64,000 nt of DNA, from NCBI RefSeq assembly GCF_905171765.1, contig NC_053390.1, positions 518,034,852 through 518,098,851 on the forward strand. Reading direction: 5' to 3'. Numbering within the stretch: the first letter of the stretch is position 1; every line of letters starts with the position of its first letter. Both the position numbers and the translations under genes were made by a program. Below the pieces are notes generated by a model, which had not been told where the DNA came from, did not search any database, and saw nothing but the letters and a program-made list of their open reading frames with translations. Source of the stretch: Bufo bufo. Its lineage: Eukaryota; Chordata; Amphibia; Anura; Bufonidae. Below, piece after piece: positions 44,453 to 55,639 of this stretch.

Positions 44453-45891
44453 GTATCCCCCTTTCCACGAGGGGCCTCCGGACACTCAGGACCAGGTCTC
44501 CCAGGATGAGAGGCATGGAAAGCCTGAACTAACCTGTTGGCGTTTACCTCTGACGCTGGAACCCACATTCTTTCCTCGGGACCGTAACCCCTCCAATGCA
44601 CCAGATATTGAAGAGAGCGGCGAACCCGACGAGAATCAACAATTTTGGATATTTGAAACTCCAGATTACCATCAACAACAACAGGAGGGGATGGCAGCGG
44701 TGACGGTTCTAGAGGTGGAACATACTTTTTGAGTAACGACTTATGGAAGACATTATGGATTTTAAAAGTCTGAGGTAGCTCCAGGCGAAAAGCAACGGGG
44801 TTAATGGTGGCTACTATTTTGTAAGGACCAATGAACCTAGGACCCAGTTTCCAAGAGGGAACCTTTAAATTAATATTCCTAGTAGATAACCACACATAGT
44901 CATTCACTCCTAGGTCCGGACCTGGCGACCGTTTCTTATCAGCCATGCATTTATATTTACCTCCCATATTTCTCACGTTAACTTGCACCTTCTGCCATAC
45001 AGATGAAAGAGATGACAAAAACCGTTCCTCTTCGGGAACCCCTGATGACCCCCCCTCTTTGAAAGTACAGAATTGGGGATGAAAACCATATGCACTGAGA
45101 AATGGTGACTTGCCAGTGAATTCTTGACGGCGATTATTTATAGCAAACTCAGCTAACGGTAAATATGATGACCACACCTCTTGGTTTTCAGACACAAAAC
45201 ACCTTAGGTATGTCTCAAGGTTTTGGTTGGTCTGTCCATTCGACTGAGGATGGAAAGCTGAGGAAAAGGACAAGTGTAGCTCCAAACGGGAACAAAAAGC
45301 TTTCCAAAACTTTGAAATAAACTGGGTTCCCCGATCCGAAACAACATTGGAAGGGACCCCGTGAAGCTTCACGATTTCACTGATGAACACCTGAGCAAGA
45401 GTCTTAGCATTAGGTAGTGCGGGTAACGCAATAAAGTGTACCATTTTGCTAAACCTGTCTACTACTACCAAGATAACTGTTTTACCCGCAGACAAAGGTA
45501 AGTCAGTGATGAAATCCATTGATAGATGTGTCCATGGTCTATTGGGAATGACAAGTGGCAATAAAGACCCTGCTGGACGTGTATGAGAGACTTTCACGCG
45601 TGCACAAGTAGAACAAGTAGACACAAAATCCATTACATCCTGACGCAACCTTGGCCACCAAAAACGACGAGACAATAGCTCCAAGGTTGCTTTACTACCC
45701 GGATGCCCAGCAAGTGCCGAATTATGATGTTCCTTTAATAATTTGAGACGCAGGTTTAACGGTACAAACAATTTCTCTGAGGGGCAAGAGACCGGGGCGT
45801 CCCCCTGGGCCTCTAACACCTTTTCCTCCAGAACAGAGTGTACAGCAGAGACAACCACTCCTCTTTGTAAAATGGGTACCGGATCACCCAC
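44365..45891 (-). pseudogene. pol: Gypsy 3 integrase with chromodomain, Glu deleted
   Basis: A 508-codon uninterrupted frame. It carries the HHCC zinc motif (residues ~55-96), catalytic D126 (SMDFITD) and D186 (VSDRGTQF). Where gypsy 2 has SNGQTELVNQNLE this copy reads SNGQTNQNLE: three codons, including the catalytic Glu, are deleted in frame. The GPY/F-like region (KLGPRFIGPYK) and a chromodomain (FQISKIVDS...YLVHWRGYGPEE) follow, and the frame ends inside the LTR. Open but catalytically dead by this reading; the upstream frame is also shifted. Confidence 0.93.
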
Positions 45892-46021
45892 ATTACCCCC
45901 TCCAGGGAAACTACGAGATAATGCATCTGCCTTGGTATTTTTTGCCCCAGGACGATAGGTGATGAAAAAGTTAAACCTGGTAAAAAATAGCGACCACCTA
46001 GCTTGTCTAGGGGTGAAACGC

Positions 46022-47407
46022 TTAGCTGATTCGAGTTACAAAAGGTTTTTGTGGTCCGTAATCACCGTGATGGGGTGGATTGCCCCCCTCTAAAAAGTGA
46101 CGCCATTCTTCAAACGCTAGTTTAATAGCTAATAGTTTCCTATTGCCAATATCATAGTTCTTCTCCGCTGCAGATAGTTTTTTAGAAAAGAAAGCGCAAG
46201 GACGCCATTTGCCAGGACACGGACCCTGAGACAGTACAGCCCCCACTCCCACCTCTGACGCATCTACTTCAACAATAAAAGGCTGGGAGACATCAGGTTG
46301 GATTAGTACAGGTGCCGAGGTAAACCTCTCTTTTAGAGAGGAAAATGCAATTTTAGTGGCGTCAGACCATTTAGAAAAATCAGTCCCCTTCCTAGTCATG
46401 TCAGTAAGGGGTTTGACAATCACAGAATAATTTTTAATGAACTTTCTATAGAAATTAGCGAAACCCAAGAACCGTTGCAGTGCTTTAAGGTTCTCAGGAA
46501 GATCCCAATGTAAAATTGCCTGGACCTTCCTAGGATCCATACGGAAACCTGAAGCAGACAATAGATATCCCAAGAACTGTATTTCCTGAACGGCAAAGAC
46601 ACACTTTTCAATTTTTGCATATAATTTATTCGTCCGTAGGACCTGCAGTACCTGTCTGACATGTACCTCATGTGTTTTCAGATCAGACGAATAAATTAAA
46701 ATATTATCTAGGCGTATCACCACAAACCTGCCGATAAGATGACTAAAAATATCATTAACGAAATGTTGGAAGACAGCAGGAGCATTGGTCAGACCGAAAA
46801 GCATGACTAGATTTTCATAATGCCCCTCAGGGGTGTTAAAAGCTGTCTTCCACTCATCCCCTTCCTTGATACGAATCAGATTGTAGGCCCCCCTAAGATC
46901 AAGTTTGGAGAACCATCTAGCACCCGCAATCTGATTAAACAGGTCAGGAATGAGAGGAAGAGGGTATGGGTCTCGGATGGTTATCCGGTTTAGTTCGTGG
47001 AAATCTAGGCAAGGACACAGGCCCCCATCTTTCTTTTTAACAAAGAAAAACCCTGCAGCCACGGGTGATGAAGAGGGTCTGACGTGTCCCTTAGCCAGAC
47101 TCTCGGAGATATAATCTTTCATGGCTTGTCTCTCGGGACTATATAACCTGGTCTTGGGTAATTTTGCACCGGGAATCAGGTTAACCGGGCAATCATAAGG
47201 ACGGTGAGGTGGTAACTTCTGACAACCCTTTTCAGAAAAAACGTCCTCAAAGTCCGAAACAAATGTAGGTAGTGTAGCTATGGAGGCGACTAAGCAATTG
47301 CTATTTAAGCAATTTTCTCTGCAATGCTCACTCCACTCCAATATCTCCCTGGCCTGCCAATCCACCACTGGATTGTGCGCTACCAACCAGGGAATACCCA
47401 ATACCAC
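46022..47407 (-). pseudogene. pol: Gypsy 3 reverse transcriptase / RNase H, active site altered
   Basis: Opens in the protease-RT linker (MVLGIPWLVAHNPVVDW). RT motifs: [11 protein letters not shown] with the first catalytic Asp (residue 170), MLFGLTNAPAVFQ, then IRLDNILIY where YLDD is expected (residues 232-235, 46703-46714), so both Tyr and the last Asp are changed. RNase [17 protein letters not shown] and [14 protein letters not shown] frameshift near 46085 after FLEGG breaks the rest (the TDHKNL motif is in another frame). Confidence 0.92.
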
Positions 47408-47480
47408 AGGAGAGGGAAGGCCCTCCAGAACGTAACATGAAAGACACTCGTTATGGTGGTCCCCTACCCGAAGGTGTAAG

Positions 47481-48610
47481 TTATGGACAATGTGAGTGAG
47501 GTTTCTCTAAAACAAACAGAGGAGCAGAATCAATAGCGAATATGGGAATAGGTCTCTGTAGCGTACAGAGAGACAAACCCATAGTGCGGGCAAAATGGGC
47601 ATCTATCAAATTTACCCCTGCTCCACTGTCTAGAAAGAAAGAAATAGTCTCCGTCTTAACACCAAAAACAACAACCACTGGCAACACAAATTGAGATGTT
47701 CATATGGAGGAAACGTATACCCCCCGGCTAACATCCTCCACACAGCCTGGGGTTAGTAGTTCCGACGGTCTTTTGTTTTTGAAAAAGGAAGGACAGACAT
47801 TAATGAAATGACCCCTCCCCCCACAGAAAAAACAAACCGCACACCTACGGCGAACATCAGGAGGACGGACCTGACGAGTAGTTCCTCCTAGCTGCATAGG
47901 CTCTTCTAGGTCCGTACAGACTAACTGCTGCTTCGGAGGGGTTACCAATTGCTCAGGATTTTTCAATCTGTCCCTAAGACGTCTATCTATTCTGATAGTA
48001 AGGGACATAACAGCATCAAGGGAAAAGGGGGTCTCATACAGCGCAAGCGCATACTTAACCCTTTCGGATAACCTAGAGCAGAACTGACTCCTGAGAGCCG
48101 GGTCGTTCCACTGGGTATCAGTAGCCCACCTACGGAGCTCTAAGCAATACTCCTCTGCTGGCCGATCTCCCTGTAGGAGTCCCTGTAACTTCGACCAGCC
48201 AGGGCGACTCGGTCAGGGTCATCATATATGAGACCCAAGGCCCCAAAAAATTCATCCACTGACCAGAGAGCCTGGGAATCAGTGGGTAAAGAGAACGCCC
48301 AGGATTGCGGGTCCCCCTGAAGCAGGGAAGTAACAATCCCCACCCGCTGTTCTTCATTACCAGAGGAGTAAGGGCGCAGCTTAAAATATAACTTACAGGC
48401 CTCACGGAACGTCACAAATTTGTCCCTTCCCCCAGAAAATCTGTCAGGAAGAACAACCTTGGGTTCCGCAGCAACCTGGTTACCCATAGCAACCGCTGGG
48501 CTTGCGGTCTGCTGCAATTGCTGCTGTTGCTGGAGGACCGACGCCTTCAATCCTGCCACCTCCAAAGACAGGCCTTGAAGTTGCTTTGTCAAAGCAGCAA
48601 TTGGATCCAT
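47481..48610 (-). pseudogene. gag: Gypsy 3 gag and protease, frameshifted
   Basis: Gag starts at 48610 (MDPIAALTKQLQGLSLEV), with a glutamine run at residues ~27-33, and runs to about 48190 before a frameshift. The next frame (48008-47700) has an intact zinc knuckle CFFCGGRGHFINVC. After a stop at 47700 the retropepsin-like motif FFLDSGAGVNLID lies in the frame 47687-47481. At least three lesions. Confidence 0.88.
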
Positions 48611-48686
48611 ACTGGATTCTAAGTAGGTAGAAAGAAAAAGTTTTTTTTTTTGTTTGTTTTTCTCTTTCTACCTACACAAAATAAGG

Positions 48687-48696
48687 GCCAGATATA
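48687..48696 (-). promoter_or_regulatory. Self-priming primer-binding site, gypsy 3
   Basis: Element sense TATATCTGGC, one base from the LTR. Exactly complementary to GCCAGATATA in the 3' LTR (plus-strand 44210-44219), about 27 nt below a TATA-like box; the 5' LTR copy at 49120-49129 has one change. Confidence 0.7.
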
Positions 48697-48697
48697 A

Positions 48698-49275
48698 TAT
48701 CAAGACCGGCGTGCCGATCACATACGTGACGCAAAGGGAGGGAAAAGGGAAGGCCCTGTCCAAGGGAGAGGGAAAGGTGGTGACCCCTAACTCACCTTGA
48801 GGCTGGCACCTGACTGCCCTGAAGTCCCTAGACGGGTTTCTCACCCGTACGCCGATCACGTGCCTAAACCCTGGCTTTCCCTAAGATGAGCCCTAAGTAG
48901 TGAATAGGGTGGTGGGGACACTAGTCCGCACCACTAACACTAAAGGAAAATACCAAGGAGAGGACAGACAATACAGACAAAACATATAATCCCAGGTGGG
49001 CGACAACAGTGGACAACAAAAGCCCAACAGGGATCCGAGGGTAACGCTCTGGAACGACAACCAGGAATCAGAGCTACACAGCTCCAGTGGGTCAGTATAG
49101 AAGTCCAGGCAGGAAGCTCTATATCTGGAAACCAGAGAAGTGGGAGGGAGACTATAAGGAGGTCGGGAGTGACGGACAAGAAACAGCTGAGGAGAAGAAG
49201 CTACGGATCCCTGAGTGAGACAAAAAGGATTGCAACTGCGACTGCGACTTCCTGACTCCGGGTATAACGGGAGTG
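48698..49275 (-). repeat. 5' LTR of gypsy 3, shortened
   Basis: Matches 43797-44452 but lacks a stretch of about 50 bp near 49233 and the terminal ~25 bp (ends ...GGGAGTGAGAGG). Confidence 0.88.
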
Positions 49276-49410
49276 AGAGGTTCAGATTATGGTGGATGTC
49301 AGTCGTAAATAGTTTGCAGAGTGTAGATCACAGGTAGGGTGGTAGACAGAGATGAGGGAAGAGATGTAGGAGGGTGCAGCACTGTGGAGAGCTTTGTACT
49401 TACATTGATT
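49276..49410. repeat. Interspersed repeat, right part
   Basis: Likely continuation of 43540-43796 beyond gypsy 3 (GAGATGAGGGAAGAGATGTA, GGTGCAGCACTGTGGAGAGC). Joined on context only. Confidence 0.4.
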
Positions 49411-49838
49411 TACATTTTACAGTGTCTTAACTTTTTTGGAATTGGTTCAGATTTGTATGTCAGTTTTGCAAAATAATAGATCAGGTCCAATTCTTGTCCA
49501 TACTTGCATATTACACTGTAATTACAGTGTGAAAAATATGCAAATGCACATATTGCAATATTTTGTGGATCAATTTTCTCGATTTTCTGCTTGAGGCTTT
49601 TGCCTGAAGAGTCTTAGATGACTAGTGTTTGTATCCCTTTGTTTACCTAAGTAGTTACAATGTCTGCAGTAGTTTTAATGCCCCCTGTAGTGCCCTCGTA
49701 ATTATAACGCCTCCCCATGTTGCACTAGTAGTATGTTTCCCCAAAGTGCCAAAGAAAATAAAAAATAAATACTCACCTGTATAAGGCTCTATGCCACCAT
49801 CTGCAATGCAGGTCACAAACGTATTCCGAACTGCAGCC
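49411..49838. other. No recognisable feature
   Basis: AT-rich; includes a few TAATGCCCCC-like units at 49670-49740 reminiscent of the 2855-3510 array. Confidence 0.4.
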
Positions 49839-49841
49839 TAA

Positions 49842-50360
49842 GGCTACTTTCACACTAGCGTTGTTTAAATCCGGCGTTCAATTCCGACACCGGAACTGCC
49901 CCCCGGATCCGGAAAAACGTGTGAAAACGGATTACATTTGAATCCTGATCAGGATTTGAATCACAATGAAAAAATGCATTGGAAAAAACGGATCCGCCAT
50001 TTATGGACTTTAACTTTTTTTTCAAATTTTTCGGGTTTGACATGCAAAAGCCAGATCCGGTTTGACTGAACACACAGCGCCGGATCCAGCGTTAATGCAA
50101 GTCAATGGGAAAAAGACCGGATCCGGCGTTCAGTCAAAGTGTTCAGGATTTTTGGCCGGAGGTAAAAATACAACATGCTACGGTTTTCTGAAAAGCCTGA
50201 TCAGTCAAAAAGACTGAAGTGAAGACATCCTGATGCATCCTGAACGGATTACTCTCCATTCAGAATGCATTAGGATAAAACTGATCAGTTCTTTTCTGGA
50301 TTTGAGCCCCTAAGACGGAACTCAGCGCCGGAAAAGAAAAACGCTAGTGTGAAAGTACTC
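49842..50360. mobile_element. MITE C (TAA-flanked)
   Basis: 519 bp, ends GGCTACTTTCACACTAGCG and CGCTAGTGTGAAAGTACTC, TAA at 49839-49841 and 50361-50363. The interior is filled with CCGGATCC-like motifs, as in B and D. The small frames on both strands are not genes. Confidence 0.85.
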
Positions 50361-50367
50361 TAAGTTA

Positions 50368-51126
50368 GGGCTCTTTCACACTTGCGTTGTCCGGATCCGT
50401 CATGCACTCCATTTGCCAGAGGTGCCCGCCGGATCCATAACAACGCAAGTGAACTGAAAGCATTTGAAGATGGATCCGTCTTCAAAATGCGTTCAGTGTT
50501 ACTTTGGCACCCAGGACGCTATTAAAGTCCTGGCTGCCATAGTAGTAGTGGGGAGCGGAGGAGCAGTATATTTACAGTCCGTGCGGCTCCTGGGGCGCTC
50601 CAGAATGACGTCAGAGCGCCCCATGCGCATGGATCACATGATCCATGCGATCACGTCATCCATGCATGTGGGGCGCCCTGACGTCATTCTGGAGCGCCCC
50701 GGGAGCCGCACGGACGGAAAGTATGCTGCTCCCCACTACTACTATGGCACCCAGGACTTTAATAGCGTCCTGGGTGCCATAGTAACCATTCAGAAAAAGC
50801 TAAATGTCGGATCCGGTAATGCGCCGAAATGACGTTTAGCTTAAGGCCGGATCCGGATTAATGCCTTTCAATGGGCATTAATTCCGGATCCGGCCTTGCG
50901 GCAAGTGTTCCGGATTTTTGACCGGAGCAAAAAGCGCAGCATGCTGCGGTATTTTCTCCGGCCAAAAAACGTTCCGTTCCGGAACTGAAGGCATCCTGAT
51001 GCATCCTGAACGGATTTCTCTCCATTCAGAATGCATGGGGATAATCCTGATCAGGATTCTTCCGGCATAGAGCCACGACGACGGAACTCTATGCCGGAAG
51101 AAAAGAACGCAAGTGTGAAAGAGCCC
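50368..51126. mobile_element. MITE D (TTA-flanked) with internal giant hairpin
   Basis: 759 bp, ends GGGCTCTTTCACACTTGCG and CGCAAGTGTGAAAGAGCCC (perfect inverted 19-mers), TTA at 50365-50367 and 51127-51129. At 50500-50785 a second, nested inverted repeat of about 140 bp per arm fills the centre (GGCACCCAGGACGCTATTAA pairs with TTAATAGCGTCCTGGGTGCC). The 122-residue frame spans the hairpin and is not supported. Confidence 0.9.
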
Positions 51127-51139
51127 TTACCTGTATTTT

Positions 51140-51380
51140 GGCACAGGTGTTCACTACCTTATTTATTAATGATATGATATCAAGGATGGGATTAATAGCA
51201 CTATTTCTATTTTTGCAGATGACACCAAGCTATGTAGTACTGTGTAGTCTATGGAAGATGACCATAAAGATGACTTGGACACTCTGGGTGATTGGGCATC
51301 AACTTGGCAAATTAATTTAAAATGTGGATAAATGTAAAGTTATGCATCTGGGTAGTAATAATCTAAAGCAGTAAAAATTT
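51140..51380 (+). pseudogene. LINE reverse transcriptase fragment
   Basis: Plus-strand sequence encoding, over two frames, FADDTKL (about 51218), then DLDTLGDWASTWQ, CG and NVKLC. This is the RT active site and following block of a Jockey-superfamily LINE, different from the one at 30015. Both ends are missing. Confidence 0.8.
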
Positions 51381-51810
51381 AAATAGTTCTCCTAAAGGTA
51401 TGGTGGTGAGATGCTGCTAGAAGGGTTCTTGAACCACGACAATATTACCAGAAATTAAGGGCACACTCCTTTAATGTGAAATCAATAGTCTTTTTTATTT
51501 ATTTTGCTTCTTATAATTGAAAAACTATTTTACCTCCTATATAAATATTCCGGCATGTAGTGCCAAAGGAGGAGGGAGATTTCCAGATGTGGCTATATAA
51601 AGAGAGCCGGCAGTGTGGGAAAATTCGGCAAGACGTTGGTGACGCCATCAAGCAAAAGGTGTGAGCATGACCTGGAAGCGCTGCATGGGAGAAATGAGCA
51701 AAGCTCTGCTTCATCAAAACATGCATCAAGGTGCTCATTTAGCTTTAGTTTGTCATATAATAACAAACGGCAGTGTTATTTTTTTATTTGAATAAAATCT
51801 TTACCAAATA

Positions 51811-52137
51811 AGCCTCATTCACACGTCAGTGTTTTGGTCAGTGATTTCCATCAGTCATTTTGAACCAAAACCACAGAACAAGTGCCAATCTTTCCATTAT
51901 ACCAGGGATACCCAACCTGTGGCCCTCCAGCTGTTGCAAAACTACAACTCCTAGCATGCCCTGATAGCTGTAGGCTGTCCAGGCATGATGGAAGTTGTAG
52001 TTTTGCAACAGCTGGAGGGCGCAGATTGGGTATCCCTGCACTATACCTTTTGTCTGTGGAGGCTCCAATCCTGGTTTTGGCTCACATTCACTGATGTAAA
52101 TCACTGACGAAGACACTGATGTGTGAATGAGGCTTTA
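51811..52137. mobile_element. Inverted-repeat MITE hosting a hAT MITE
   Basis: Ends GCCTCATTCACACGTCAGTG and CACTGATGTGTGAATGAGGC form a terminal inverted repeat. The flanks (TAA left, TTT right) do not give a clean duplication. Interrupted at 51903 by a hAT MITE. Confidence 0.7.
51903..52038. mobile_element. hAT MITE, 136 bp
   Basis: Ends CAGGGATACCCAACCTGTGG and the inverted ATTGGGTATCCCTG. Arms contain GCAAAACTACAACTCCTAGC and its inverse. Flanked by CATTATAC (51895-51902) and CACTATAC (52039-52046), an 8-bp duplication with one mismatch. Confidence 0.85.
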
Positions 52138-52381
52138 CTGTATAGAACAGATCTAAAATAAGTGTTGGATTTTCTCTGTCTAAATAGTCTTACTGCTTTC
52201 TTAACATATTATTCAATAAATAGTACTACTATTTAGTAGATGTTAGATACAGAAAATCCAATTCACACATCAGAGGTTTTTTTTATACAGTAGTGGGTAA
52301 GGCTGCTGCTTCCTATACAGAAGGTCTGGGGGTCAATTCCCAGTATATATCTGTGAGTTAACTTTTTTTATTAAAACTTAC

Positions 52382-52909
52382 TGTCACAACCAGACAGCTG
52401 AGAAGCTCTGACAGGAGCCTTCCAGATCCTCCTCCTTGAGTTTCTTTGTTTTGGTTTCAGTTCCTCATCTCGTTAGTCTATCTCAGCTGTCATGCAGTTG
52501 GACTGATTGCTTCCCTTTAAGTTCCTCCCCATAATGCAGTAGTGTGCGGCTTATACAACTTCCTGGAGTGTGTGTGCATGCTGTTCCTATTTCCCAGTCC
52601 TCTGCAAGATAAGTGCTGTTCCTTTATTTGTGATTTTCTGTCTGCTGGATTTCAGGAGACCCTGACTCCCTCCGTGTCTAGTGTAGGGAGCCGGTGGTGG
52701 TGTGCCCTCACTATTGTAGGGTCTTCAGGTATTAGATAGCCGAGGTACGTGGATATGCGCCCATCCACCTTTGGGGTGTTCGCATAGGCTGAGCAGTCAG
52801 GGAGAGTGGCAGGTCTCATGCAGGGGTCTCCCTTTTGTTCTTTAGTTGTGGATCCAGTGAGTCATTGAATATATTGCATTGTCTTGTTTCCTGTACACCA
52901 TCCGTGACA
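52382..52909 (+). mobile_element. Solo LTR of a sushi-type gypsy
   Basis: 528 bp, TGTCACAACC to CCGTGACA, flanked by exact CTTAC at 52377-52381 and 52910-52914. It shares blocks with the gypsy 2 LTR in opposite orientation (GGGAGCCGGTGGT, CCTCACTATTGTAGGGT). GCGGCTTATA at 52546-52555 is the counterpart of the gypsy 2 leader-pairing motif. The internal region was presumably removed by LTR recombination. Confidence 0.9.
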
Positions 52910-52914
52910 CTTAC

Positions 52915-54067
52915 ATATTTTTAATGTAGTGTGTTTTTGTAACATACTTACTATTAAATATCACAAAACAGTGTTTGGTATCCCCGTAAACATAATACCC
53001 TATACAATACAGTGAACACTTTATTTACGGTGATTGGTAAACATACTAAATAAAAATGGTGTAGATTTTTCCCTTGGGTTGGGGGTGAGGGAGGCAACCA
53101 CATGGTTTGCCTGTATGGGTTCCTGAAATTCTTGACAGCAGCCCTACCATCAGTGCTGCCATTGCCAGACTAGGAAGTGGCACACATTTGACAAGGGGAA
53201 TGGTACCACCCATTTGTCAATTTAGTCATACATTTCTAGGAGGAATAATAGATGAATAACATAATGCAGTTATAAGAAAATATGCTTCAGAATTTCATGA
53301 AAAGGTATTTACTAAAACAGGTATGTCACGAGAGGTGACAGATCCTCTTCGAGACTGTGCTGAGCTTTTCATGCTGTAGGCTGTGTTACAGTTTTGCACA
53401 TGTGACAAATTATAGCATATAGAAAAGTCTCTGTTTTTATTATTTTAATGATTATTTTTCTTTATTATTAATGGGTGTCAGGACATAGGGATTTCTAGAC
53501 CAATGTCTCAATAGGGACACTTTGCATTCTAGATCTTTAAAAAGAACACAGTGTGAATATAGAAGAGAAACTAACCTTCTCTTTCTGCATCCCATCCATA
53601 CCGGAGCTGTCCATCAAGTACAGGGATCTGACTAGAAGGGTGTGATGACATTTAGCTTGAAGGATCTACTCTCCCGTCATTGGGATTTAAATGAGTGTGA
53701 CTCTTTAAGCCTTTTTCACTTCATGGGAGATGATGTGACCTTTACTTTATCACTGATACATGAATAACTTTGCATACTGCTCAACTTCAAATCTTTAATT
53801 TACTCCAGAGAAGCATAGATGTGAACTTACATGGCAAAGGCCTATGCTAATTCAGAAGACCTAGTAACCTTTACTATATATTCTTCAATTCGCTCACCAG
53901 TGTCATGTCTCCCTACTTAATTTAGCCATTTTCAAGTGTCCATGTGCTCATATTAATCGTAATTCATAACCATTGATGCTTACAGTTTTGAATGTAAATA
54001 TGTTAAAAGTGTGTTCCCCTGGGCTAAAACCTTGGGATCACCACTTACTAGATGTGATATACTGTAT
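52915..54067. other. No recognisable feature
   Basis: AT-rich, no credible coding frame or element ends. May be relatively old host sequence. Confidence 0.4.
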
Positions 54068-54069
54068 AT

Positions 54070-54078
54070 ACTATATAC

Positions 54079-54114
<36 letters not shown>
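54070..54114. repeat. (TG)n(TA)n microsatellite
   Basis: About nine TG and eight TA repeats, directly against the TA target of the next Tc1. Confidence 0.9.
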
Positions 54115-55636
54115 GTCAGGTCCATAAATATTGGGACATCGACACAATTCTAACATTTTTGGCTCTATACACCACCACAATGAATTTGAAATGAAACAAA
54201 CAAGATGTGCTGTAACTCCAGACTGTCAGCTTTAATTGGAGGGCATTTACATCCAAATCAGGTGAACGGTGTAGGAATTACAACAGTTTACATATGTGCC
54301 TCCCACTTGTTAAGGGACCAAAAGTAATGGGACAATTGCCTTCTCAGCTGTTCAATGGCCAGGTGTGTGTTATGCCCTCATTAACCCAATTACAATGAGC
54401 AGATAAAAAGTCCAGAGTTTATTTCAAGTGTGCTATTTGCATTTGGAATCTGTTGCTGTCAACTCTCAAGATGAGATCCAAAGAGCTGTCACTATCAGTG
54501 AAGCAGCGATCATTAGGCTGAAAAAACAAAACAAACCCATCAGAGAGACTGCAAAAACATTAGGCGTGGCCAAAACAACTGTTTGGAACATTCTTAAAAA
54601 GAAGGAACGCACCCGTGAGCTCAGCAACACCAAAAGACCCGGAAGACCACGGAAAACAACTGTGGTGGATAACCGAATAATTATTTCCCTGGTGAAGAAA
54701 ACACCCTTCAAAACAGTTGGCCAGATCAAGAACACTCTCCAAGAGGTAGGTGTATGTGTGTCAAAGTCAACAACCAAGAGAAGACTTCACCAGAGTAAAT
54801 ACAGATGGTTCACCACAAGATGTAAACCATTGGTGAGCCTCAAAAACAGGAAGGCCAAACGACATCTAAAAAAGTCTTCACAGTTCTGGAACAACATCTT
54901 ATGGACAGATGAGACCAAGATCAACTTGTACCAGAGTGATGGAAAGAGAATAGTATGGAGAAGGAAAGGAACTGCTCATGATCCTAAGCATATCACCTCA
55001 TCAGTGAAGCATGGGGGTGGTGGTGTCATGGAGTGGGCATGTATGGCTGCCAATGGAACTGGTTCTCTTGTATTTATTGATGATGTGACTGCTGACAAAA
55101 GCAGCAGGATGAATTCTGAAGTGTTTCGGGCAATATTATCTGCTCATATTCAGCCAAATGCTTCAGAACTCATTGGACGGATCTTCACAGTGCAGATGGA
55201 CAATTCCCCAAAGCATACTGAAAAAACAACCAAAGAGTTTTTTAAGGGAAAGAAGTGGAATGTTATGCAATGGCCAAGTCAATCACCTGACCTGAATCCG
55301 ATTGAGCATGCATTTCACTTGCTGAAGACAAAACTGAAGGGAAAATGAGCCAAGAACAAGCAGGAACTGAAGACAGTTGCAGTAGAGGCCCTGCAGAGCA
55401 TCACCAGGCTCTGCCAGACTTCAGGCTGTAATTGACTGCAAAGGATTTGCAACCAAGTATTAAAAAGTGAAAGTTTGATTTATGGTTATTATTCGGTCCC
55501 ATTACTTTTGGTCCCTCAACAAGTGGGAGGCACATATGCAAACTGTTGTAATTCTTACACCGTTCACCTGATTTGGATGTAAATACCTTCAAATTAAAGT
55601 TGACATGATGTCCAAATATTTATGGACCTGGCTGCA
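54115..55636 (+). mobile_element. Full-length Tc1/mariner (DD34E)
   Basis: Ends GTCAGGTCCATAAATATTGG and inverted TATTTATGGACCTGGCTGC between TA dinucleotides. Inner copies of a second motif (CACTTGTTAAGGGACC... and its inverse near 55510-55530) mark ~220-bp inverted repeats. The left TA adjoins a TA microsatellite, so that edge is approximate. Confidence 0.88.
54470..55490 (+). pseudogene. Tc1 transposase (DD34E), lightly damaged
   Basis: Probable start at 54470 (MRSKELSLSVKQR). A one-base loss near 54508 moves it into the long open frame, which runs to 55345: helix-turn-helix IRETAKTLGVAKTTVWNIL, AT-hook-like KRPGRPRKT, catalytic ILWTDETKINL, HGGGGVMEWACM, VQMDNSPKH and SPDLNPIEHAF. There are 34 residues between Asp and Glu. 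A TGA at 55346-55348 replaces an expected Arg codon after KLKGK, and a small deletion near 55412 disturbs the C-terminus (VIDCKGFATKY remains out of frame). Three small lesions. Confidence 0.9.
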
Positions 55637-55639
55637 TAT

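Larger units (their letters stand above)
43797..49275 (-). mobile_element. Ty3/gypsy chromovirus (gypsy 3)
   Basis: Two LTRs (43797-44452; 48698-about 49275, the second shortened) enclose gag, protease, RT-RNase H and integrase-chromodomain on the minus strand. The element is a relative of gypsy 2 but clearly a different family. The RT active site and the integrase Glu are both lost. The right end lacks the final ~25 bp of the LTR, so no target duplication can be tested. Confidence 0.93.

Noticed and set aside
43797..49275. Possible endogenous retrovirus
   Set aside because: No envelope frame follows pol, and the chromodomain and self-priming leader fit a sushi-type LTR retrotransposon.
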